Below, one piece after another: positions 1-5,243 of a stretch of 15,949 bases of DNA. Position 1 is the first letter of the stretch. The number at the start of each line of letters is the position of its first letter. The notes below the pieces were generated by a model. That model was not told the DNA's origin. It worked only from the letters and a program-made list of their open reading frames with translations, and searched no databases. The stretch spans positions 1 through 15,949 of the forward strand of contig JAEYRF010000194.1 of NCBI GenBank assembly GCA_023409615.1, in the 5' to 3' direction. Origin of the DNA: Bacillota bacterium. GTDB lineage: Bacteria > Bacillota > Clostridia > Acetivibrionales > DTU013. Made by a program: the position numbers and the translations under genes.

Positions 1-269
1 GCCGTGCACCCTGCTTTGATAAATCAGCATATGAGCGTTACCGGGCTAGTTAGCTCCAACCAGGCGGACCCGCGGCACACGAAAGTGTTTACTTACCGTT
101 GCTTCCTTCCGGACCTGGCGGGGTTCACAGGATTCCGTTGCGCAAGACCCAACTATCATCGCTACTTGCATGAGGCAGACTCTACAAAAATATAGCCTCG
201 AACAGGAATTCAACCCTGCTGCAGCGGATTGCAGGTACAGGGCACCGCTACCTCCCCGTCTAGCACAGC
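1..269 (-). ncRNA. ffs: Signal recognition particle RNA (large, bacterial Alu-domain type)
   Basis: RNA scaffold of the signal recognition particle, which pairs with Ffh to deliver nascent membrane and secreted proteins to the membrane. Read on the minus strand, the near-invariant Ffh-binding domain GGTCCGGAAGGAAGC (positions 115-101) is present with its GGAA tetraloop. The 5' part carries the GGGGAGGTAGCGGTGCC block typical of the Alu domain of Bacillus/Clostridium scRNA. The two ends pair: bases 263-269 (GCUGUGC) are complementary to bases 1-7 (GCACGGC), allowing one G-U pair, so the molecule appears essentially complete at about 269 nt, the size of the B. subtilis scRNA rather than the 4.5S form. 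A base or two of the 3' end, and its terminator, may lie outside the window. Confidence 0.96.
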
Positions 270-272
270 CAA

Positions 273-298
273 AGAATAAACTCAGTGAACACTTTCAA
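273..298 (-). promoter_or_regulatory. Weak candidate promoter for the SRP RNA
   Basis: On the minus strand a TATTCT hexamer (278-273) lies just before the RNA 5' end, and a TTGAAA hexamer (298-293) lies upstream of it. The spacer is only 14 nt, shorter than the usual 16-18, so the -35 assignment is doubtful; the -10 position fits the RNA start better. Confidence 0.25.
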
Positions 299-400
299 GT
301 GATACTAAATCATTATACTCAAAAACACAAGTCTTATCAACATATTTCAATTTAAAGTCGCAAGCATATTCTGGAAACCCCATAATATGGGAAATAAATA

Positions 401-472
401 ATGGACAAAAAAATAAAGCACTTTGATAAAATTAATAATAATACCGATAATGTAAGTGCTTTACCCAAATAA
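401..472 (+). other. Possible 23-codon small ORF with an embedded inverted repeat
   Basis: The 270-513 stretch holds no ordinary gene. Within it an ATG at 401 opens a 23-codon Asn/Lys-rich frame ending at a TAA (470-472). The upstream GGGA is a poor ribosome binding site. The same stretch contains a perfect 10-bp inverted repeat (414-423 TAAAGCACTT and 454-463 AAGTGCTTTA) separated by a 30-nt A/T-rich loop. Whether this is a peptide gene, a structured leader or chance cannot be decided from the sequence; no family is recognised. Confidence 0.15.
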
Positions 473-513
473 AATGAAATCAGCCATTGTCTATATTAAA
501 AGGAGGAACAAAA

Positions 514-590
514 ATGAAAAATTAGTATTATTGGCTGTGGCAATTATATTGTACCATGATTTGCTAATAAAATATATTAAATTTATGTAA
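514..590 (+). pseudogene. Frame-broken mini-ORF behind a strong ribosome binding site
   Basis: A near-perfect Shine-Dalgarno (AAAAGGAGG, 498-506) stands 7 nt before an ATG at 514, but the frame stops after three codons (ATG AAA AAT TAG). Reading one base back at the A5 run (517-521) gives a continuous 25-residue frame to the TAA at 588-590. It begins MKKLVLLAVAII, a basic start followed by a hydrophobic helix, as in a tiny membrane or leader peptide. Explanations are a one-base deletion (gene decay), a sequencing error in the A run, or slippage of ribosome or polymerase at the A run. Its last 27 bases lie antisense to the end of the DUF155 gene at 564. No homologue is recognised. Confidence 0.35.
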
Positions 591-1445
591 CAAATCCGTG
601 AACAATAGCTTAATAACGTTCTCCACACTAAACCTTTCGAGGAAAAACTCAGCGATACGAAACAATGGAAAGAGAGTCAGCAGAAATATTTCGAAAAAAA
701 GTAACCGTTTTTCCTGTCTGTTATTTCTCAGTCCTGTATAGGAGCGGACAATATTTCTAAGCTCAGAGGCCTTTTTCTCCAGCACATCATATCGGTCCTC
801 AAGTTCAAAGCGTTTTGCCAGTTCATCATAGGCTTCTCTCAGTGCAAGGCTTCCTGATATCTCAGATGGCCTGTCAAATAATTTAATTGCGGCGGCACTT
901 TCGTATTCAAATCGGATTATATGAGCCATTGTTTTTGTTGATTTTCTCGTGCCTCTATTTAAAGTGCCTGCTTGAAGCTTATTAATGAAGCTCTCGGCTT
1001 CATCCAGCAGCAGATTGATATTGGCTTCCTCTTTTGAGAGAGCCGATGATTTTGCAAGTACAACTGCTGTGATATAGGAGAGGGTCTGAACCATCCGGGG
1101 CTCCGAAACTTCCTGAACCTGCTGAATCTCCTGTACTTCCATGTCGTAGCTTTCAGTGTATCTTGCAAGCATTTTATAATCGAGTTCGCCTATAATTAAG
1201 CGAATACTTTTTAGAAACTTTGTTGTTTCATCTGATTCGAAGTTTTCGAAGACAATACATCCATATGCAAAGATGTATACTTTTTTTGATGGCATATGTA
1301 TCATATATATATTAGCCAACTGCTGCCCACCCAAAACAATGCAGTCTTCCCAGCTTTCAGGCGCAGTAAGTCCATATGCTGCAGCTATCTTTCTCAGATC
1401 CAGGGAGGGGGCAATTTTGTTAGACACAAAGCAAATCATCATCAT
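564..1445 (-). CDS. DUF155 / RMD1-family protein, second of a tandem pair
   Basis: Protein of about 293 residues of the RMD1/Sif2 (DUF155, YagE/RMND1-like) family, whose bacterial role is unknown. The family signature is the VYIFAYGCIVFEN strand-turn-strand block near residue 55, followed by an acidic helical region and a long helical C-terminal half ending in a hydrophobic segment (LLFFEIFLLTLFPLFRI) expected to enter or cross the membrane. I chose the ATG at 1445 because AGGAGG (1458-1453) lies 7 nt upstream; the longer frame from 1520 would overlap the upstream gene by 64 nt with an atypical Cys-rich start. ATGs at 1442 and 1439 are also possible. The upstream gene's stop codon falls inside this Shine-Dalgarno, so the two are very probably translationally coupled and may form a hetero-complex (inference). 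Confidence 0.85.
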   Translation of the reverse strand: MMMICFVSNKIAPSLDLRKIAAAYGLTAPESWEDCIVLGGQQLANIYMIHMPSKKVYIFAYGCIVFENFESDETTKFLKSIRLIIGELDYKMLARYTESYDMEVQEIQQVQEVSEPRMVQTLSYITAVVLAKSSALSKEEANINLLLDEAESFINKLQAGTLNRGTRKSTKTMAHIIRFEYESAAAIKLFDRPSEISGSLALREAYDELAKRFELEDRYDVLEKKASELRNIVRSYTGLRNNRQEKRLLFFEIFLLTLFPLFRIAEFFLERFSVENVIKLLFTDLLHKFNIFY

Positions 1446-1456
1446 TGACCAACCTC

Positions 1457-2281
1457 CTAACGCAACAAATCTGCAATCATCAAGACGACCTCTACCACAA
1501 TCAGCAGCACAATGATCCATTCGACCACCATACCGCTGACAAAATGACTGACAGAGGAGAAGCCGCTAATGATATTATTCAGCATATCGGTTTTCTTTGT
1601 TAAAATGGTATACCTGTCGCTTAATTCAAAAAATTCGGACATTTTTTCATAGAAGATAGAGGCGTCACTATTAGTCCAGGTAATATCGGGTTTATCCAGA
1701 ATCATAATGTAGTTGATAGTGTTATACTGATGCCTTGTTACCCTTGCGGTTGTCCTGGCAAGTGCCCGATTGCTCAGCCTCAACTTTCCGCGTTCCAGGC
1801 GGTCTATCATTGCCTCAAGCCTGTCAAGGATTTTTCCGAGTTCATATTCGCTCTTTTCCATAGCGACTGATTTAGCAATAGTAATTGCAACCAGTTCGGT
1901 GTAAAACATTTCATACTGAGGTACGATAGCATGGGTATCGCTGATTTCCGGCATATCCACCTGGCCGACCCGAATTTCATAATCGTCTGTGTATTGCTTC
2001 CATTTGTTCAGATCGATTTCTGGTTCGTAGCCCTTGAGGTATTTGAGCAAAGATGGCATATCACTTTCGGCTACATTTACTAACACGATGCTTCCAAATG
2101 AGAATATGTAAACCTTACTGTCTGCCTCAAATTTTCGTTCCAGAATCCTTTCCAGAAGGCCCTGTTGCAGGACCAACGGTTCTTCCCATGTATATTTTTT
2201 TGGGATGCCGCAGCTGACGGCTATTTTATTCAGGTCAATCTCATTCAAAACTGCATACGCTTTTAGCTGGAAATTGTCCAT
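1457..2281 (-). CDS. DUF155 / RMD1-family membrane protein, first of a tandem pair
   Basis: Protein of 274 residues, paralogous to its downstream neighbour. It has the family core VYIFSFGSIVLVN (about residues 57-69), a helical middle with alternating charged residues (about 120-215), and the typical C-terminal tail in which VVEWIIVLLIVVEVVLMI forms one transmembrane helix (about 250-270). The bulk is predicted cytoplasmic, anchored by the C-terminus. The eukaryotic relative RMND1 supports mitochondrial translation and yeast Rmd1 is needed for meiotic division; no bacterial function is established. The ATG at 2281 follows a GAGGTG ribosome site at a spacing of about 8 nt. The gene is divergent from galU, with a 96-bp gap that must hold promoters for both; no convincing hexamer pair was seen. 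Confidence 0.87.
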   Translation of the reverse strand: MDNFQLKAYAVLNEIDLNKIAVSCGIPKKYTWEEPLVLQQGLLERILERKFEADSKVYIFSFGSIVLVNVAESDMPSLLKYLKGYEPEIDLNKWKQYTDDYEIRVGQVDMPEISDTHAIVPQYEMFYTELVAITIAKSVAMEKSEYELGKILDRLEAMIDRLERGKLRLSNRALARTTARVTRHQYNTINYIMILDKPDITWTNSDASIFYEKMSEFFELSDRYTILTKKTDMLNNIISGFSSVSHFVSGMVVEWIIVLLIVVEVVLMIADLLR

Positions 2282-2377
2282 AAATGTTTCACCTCTATTG
2301 TAAAGGTATCCAGAAATATGGTAATGTAAACATGAAAAAATAAATATACTTTATATTATGAGGACAGCAGGGGAGAG

Positions 2378-3253
2378 ATGAATGTGAAAGTTCGCAAGGC
2401 AGTAATTCCTGCCGCCGGCCTGGGTACGAGGTTTTTACCAGCAACAAAAGCCCAGCCGAAGGAAATGCTTCCGATCGTGGATAAGCCAACAATACAATAT
2501 ATTATCGAGGAAGCTATCGCATCCGGTATCGAGGACATACTTATTGTAACGGGACGCGGGAAAAGGGCGATTGAGGATCATTTTGACAAGTCTTATGAAC
2601 TGGAGGATATTCTGAAAAGAAAAGGCGAGGATGAACTGCTTGCGCTTGTGCAGAGCATTTCGAACCTGGCTAATGTTAATTATATTAGGCAGAAGGAGCC
2701 CAAGGGACTGGGACATGCCATTCACTGTGCCCGGTCATTTATCGATAATGAGCCCTTTGCCGTGCTTCTTGGGGATGATATAGTCGATTCTGAAGAACCG
2801 TGTCTGAAACAGATGATGGAGGTTTACGACAAATACAATACCACAGTTTTAGGCGTTCAGCGGGTTGCACAGGAGGATGTCTCCAAGTATGGAATCATCA
2901 AGTGTAGAGAATTATCGCAGCGCATATTCCAGGTTGAAGATATGGTGGAAAAACCTGATCAAGATAAGGCGCCTTCCAATGTAGCCATCCTCGGGAGATA
3001 TATTATTACACCCGGTATTTTCTCGTGTCTTGAGAATGTTGTTCCGGGAAAAGGAGGGGAAATACAGCTGACAGATGCGTTAAGGATGATGCTTTCATCA
3101 GGGCCTATGGTTGCATATGATTTTGTTGGTAAACGTTACGATGTCGGGAACAAACTCGGCTTTCTGGAGGCTACAGTAGAGTTTGCACTGATGCGGGAGG
3201 ATCTCAAAGATGAATTCTCCTCATACCTTAAGGAAAAGGCCAAGTTGTTGTAG
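2378..3253 (+). CDS. galU: UTP--glucose-1-phosphate uridylyltransferase (UDP-glucose pyrophosphorylase)
   Basis: Makes UDP-glucose and pyrophosphate from glucose-1-phosphate and UTP in the cytoplasm, feeding galactose use, glycolipid anchors and surface polysaccharides. It reads as a full-length GalU/GtaB protein (291 aa): the nucleotide-binding AAGLGTRFLPATK loop near the N-terminus, PKEMLPIVDKP, VTGRGKRAIEDHFD, RQKEPKGLGHA, the LLGDDIV metal-binding block, VEKP, and GEIQLTDA followed by GKRYDVG near the C-terminus. The ATG at 2378 sits only about 2 nt from the GGGGAGAG ribosome site, so the in-frame GTG at 2384 (8 nt from GGGGAG, giving MKVRKAVIP, closer to B. subtilis GtaB) may be the true start. 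A hairpin at 3311-3344 follows the gene. Confidence 0.97.
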   Translation: MNVKVRKAVIPAAGLGTRFLPATKAQPKEMLPIVDKPTIQYIIEEAIASGIEDILIVTGRGKRAIEDHFDKSYELEDILKRKGEDELLALVQSISNLANVNYIRQKEPKGLGHAIHCARSFIDNEPFAVLLGDDIVDSEEPCLKQMMEVYDKYNTTVLGVQRVAQEDVSKYGIIKCRELSQRIFQVEDMVEKPDQDKAPSNVAILGRYIITPGIFSCLENVVPGKGGEIQLTDALRMMLSSGPMVAYDFVGKRYDVGNKLGFLEATVEFALMREDLKDEFSSYLKEKAKLL

Positions 3254-3310
3254 GAAGCAGCCGCTCGTGGAAAGTAATCGCTTACTGAATATAATTGTAC
3301 ATATAATGCT

Positions 3311-3344
3311 AATAATACCTGTAAAGAGATTTACAGGTATTATT
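3311..3344 (+). promoter_or_regulatory. Perfect 15-bp hairpin at the start codon of the next gene; possible galU terminator
   Basis: Bases 3311-3325 and 3330-3344 form a perfect 15-bp inverted repeat with a GAGA loop. The next gene's ATG begins two bases later (3346), and its only Shine-Dalgarno-like bases (ACAGG, 3333-3337) lie inside the 3' arm, so the folded RNA would hide the ribosome site. The A/T-rich foot of the stem (TATTATTT) could also act as a U-tract, so this may end galU transcription. A TATAAT at 3302-3307 would place a start site at about 3314, giving a leader that is almost entirely hairpin; no well-spaced -35 was found. Confidence 0.6.
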
Positions 3345-3345
3345 T

Positions 3346-3936
3346 ATGAGAAAACGAAAAAGTATTCTGAAACCGCTGGCAGTTATTTTTGTGGCCATGT
3401 TCCTATTAAATATGGCTGTGATGCGCATATGTTTTAACATCAATGTTATAGGAGCCATGACGTCGCAGGAACTAATGCATGCAGATATGGTACGGTCTTT
3501 GTTGTTGGCAGCAATAAATGAAGCAGATGGAAAAACTGAAGCAGGCCATATTACATCTGCATTCGGAAGTCCGAATAGCGCGCCTGTGGGTCAGGATAAT
3601 GCGTCTATGAGCTCGGATGCTACATCAGCAGGTCAGGATACCATACCCACAAGCACTGATACCGAAGCCTCACTTTATGCTATTTCTCCCGGAACGGTTG
3701 CGGCTTTACAGCATTTGAGCCTTACAGACAAGTTTGTGGCACTGTCCATTCTGTCTAAAATGGGTCAGGATGAAATCAACCGCATATCCGAGATATCAAA
3801 GGACGGAATCACCTTCGATGAATATGAGGAACTGAGAGTACTGGCAGAAAACCGCCTTAAGCCATCAGATATGGAAGCGCTGAAGGAAATACTAAACAAA
3901 AATCAAGGGCTCTTCGCCCAAAATTCGGGTGAATGA
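3346..3936 (+). CDS. Hypothetical single-pass membrane protein with helical C-terminal domain
   Basis: Protein of 196 residues, not recognised. The N-terminus is basic (MRKRKSILK) followed by one hydrophobic helix (about residues 10-38), which fits a signal anchor placing the rest outside the cytoplasm. Residues about 60-110 are a Ser/Thr/Ala/Asp-rich, probably disordered linker with repeated GQD motifs. Residues about 118-190 are helical and charged, starting LSLTDKFVALSILSKM and including ISKDGITFDEYEELR. This resembles a small helical module seen in other clostridial hypothetical membrane proteins (recalled resemblance, weak). It follows galU by 92 bp on the same strand. Its ribosome site lies in the hairpin just upstream, so translation may be controlled. 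Its stop codon lies inside the convergent terminator hairpin. Confidence 0.75.
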   Translation: MRKRKSILKPLAVIFVAMFLLNMAVMRICFNINVIGAMTSQELMHADMVRSLLLAAINEADGKTEAGHITSAFGSPNSAPVGQDNASMSSDATSAGQDTIPTSTDTEASLYAISPGTVAALQHLSLTDKFVALSILSKMGQDEINRISEISKDGITFDEYEELRVLAENRLKPSDMEALKEILNKNQGLFAQNSGE

Positions 3937-3941
3937 GCCCT
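3893..3941 (-). terminator. Rho-independent terminator of the DUF362 gene, overlapping the opposite gene's stop
   Basis: AGGGCTC (3906-3912) pairs with GAGCCCT (3935-3941), and inside it TTCGCCC (3913-3919) pairs with GGGTGAA (3927-3933) with one G-U pair and a single bulged base, giving a 14-bp stem. On the minus strand it is followed by the T-rich tail TTGATTTTTGTTT (3905-3893) and starts 22 nt after the minus-strand stop codon. The opposite gene's TGA (3934-3936) lies within the stem. On the plus strand no clean T-run follows, so it probably works mainly for the minus strand. Confidence 0.8.
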
Positions 3942-3962
3942 GAAGAAAAGGCGATTCTTTCC

Positions 3963-5045
3963 TCAACCAATCTCGCGGATCACATACTCCTTAGATCCAA
4001 GGCCCAGCTTCTCCAACTCATCTAGTTGGACAAAAGGACTCTTGCCATGGAGTCTTTCAAACAGATGGCCGTGATCTCCCATCTGATGGTTTTTAGGCAC
4101 ACCTGTGGGAATTAAGTTCTCCATTTTGATGGCATCCAGACAGGCTTTTTCAATTGCGACGATATCTTTTGAGGCCATTATGCCTATATCGGGAACCAGT
4201 GATGGAGTAGTCAGACCCCAGCAGTCGCATAAGGCTGTTATGTTGATCAAGAAGTTAATGTAAAAGACATGACCGGGTTTAAAGCCCTTCAGAACTTCAT
4301 TTGTACACAGTGCCATTCCCTTTTGAAAATCTTCATACTTATTTGTCTGCATTTTCATGGCCGATACCGGGCAAACCTTTACACAGTGTTGACAAAGCGT
4401 GCAATGATGGTAATTCACACTGTATTTACCCTCGCCATTGAAGCTGTTGGCAAAATGGTTACAGCTGCTGACGCATAGTTCACAATGAGTGCAGGTGTTC
4501 TCATCCCACTCAATGCCGCCCTCAAGGCCATGTAACTGTTGCCTTGTCCGGTCTGTGACACAGCCCATTGCGATATTTTTACAGGCTCCACCATAACCAC
4601 ACACGCCATGACCCTTAACATGTGACAGATCTATCATGACATCTGCATCTTGGATGTTACCTGCTACATCTACATTTTTGAAGGTCTTAAAGTCTACAGA
4701 TTTTTCATAGTAATATCTCCCGGTAACGCCGCAGATTCCGACTATCGGACAGCCAAGATATTCCTCGGTGTAACCCCGGGGCTTTGCCTCTGAAATGATT
4801 TGGTCTGTTATGTAAACTTTTGCACCATAGCCTTTCAGCTTATCAACTAATATTTTTACAAAAAGCGGAGGTATAGTCGAATAGCCGATATACCTTCCAA
4901 GATGCATTTTAATAGCTGTCCATTTGCCGTTTACCACCTTGCCCAGATCCATTTGATCTATCAGACGTCCAAATTTAGCAGGCAGTGTTAGTTCTGAGTC
5001 ATATTTCTCGAATTCTACTGATGAAAATAGTATCTCTGATGGCAT
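3963..5045 (-). CDS. DUF362 domain protein with two [4Fe-4S] ferredoxin clusters
   Basis: Cytoplasmic iron-sulfur protein of 360 residues. The DUF362 region spans about residues 1-175, with AIKMHLGRYIGYS, DADVMIDLSHVKGHGVCGYGGACKNIAMGC and several conserved Cys and Gly. It is followed by two ferredoxin motifs, C185-x2-C188-x2-C191-x3-C195 and C215-x2-C218-x2-C221-x3-C225-P, the bacterial 2[4Fe-4S] type, then a C-terminal extension of about 130 residues that belongs to the same family architecture. The family is widespread in anaerobes; its substrate is not established, so a specific electron partner cannot be named. The start is supported by AGAGGAGG 5 nt before the ATG. The gene appears monocistronic, with its own terminator. 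No frameshift or missing cluster ligand is seen. Confidence 0.92.
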   Translation of the reverse strand: MPSEILFSSVEFEKYDSELTLPAKFGRLIDQMDLGKVVNGKWTAIKMHLGRYIGYSTIPPLFVKILVDKLKGYGAKVYITDQIISEAKPRGYTEEYLGCPIVGICGVTGRYYYEKSVDFKTFKNVDVAGNIQDADVMIDLSHVKGHGVCGYGGACKNIAMGCVTDRTRQQLHGLEGGIEWDENTCTHCELCVSSCNHFANSFNGEGKYSVNYHHCTLCQHCVKVCPVSAMKMQTNKYEDFQKGMALCTNEVLKGFKPGHVFYINFLINITALCDCWGLTTPSLVPDIGIMASKDIVAIEKACLDAIKMENLIPTGVPKNHQMGDHGHLFERLHGKSPFVQLDELEKLGLGSKEYVIREIG

Positions 5046-5172
5046 AATATCCTCCTCTTTTTAAGTGATTTCTCAATAAAGCTAGTAACCTTAGTAATCC
5101 TTGTAATTCTAGCAACTATTCAATAATCCCAAAGTATCAACAAAGCTTCAATAATCCCTCAGCAATATGATA

Positions 5173-5198
5173 AAGGTGAAAAGTCACCCTTTCACCTT
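5173..5198 (-). terminator. Candidate terminator hairpin after the secreted glycosidase gene
   Basis: AAGGTGAAA (5173-5181) and TTTCACCTT (5190-5198) form a perfect 9-bp stem with an 8-nt loop, 45 nt past the minus-strand stop at 5244. No long T-run follows on the minus strand, so termination strength is uncertain. A second small stem (CATCT/AGATG, 5199-5211) adjoins it. The rest of the 5046-5243 gap holds only short irregular repeats such as CAATAATCCC occurring twice. Confidence 0.45.
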
Positions 5199-5243
5199 CA
5201 TCTATTAGATGCTATTATATTATCCCTTTTTCAACGGAAATTA

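Noticed and set aside
4..355. Two short plus-strand ORFs over the SRP RNA and its upstream region
   Set aside because: They run antisense through a clearly structured RNA gene and have no ribosome site or recognisable composition.
1446..1520. N-terminal extension of the second DUF155 protein
   Set aside because: The extension is the upstream gene's 3' end read in another frame; a strong AGGAGG precedes the ATG at 1445 instead.
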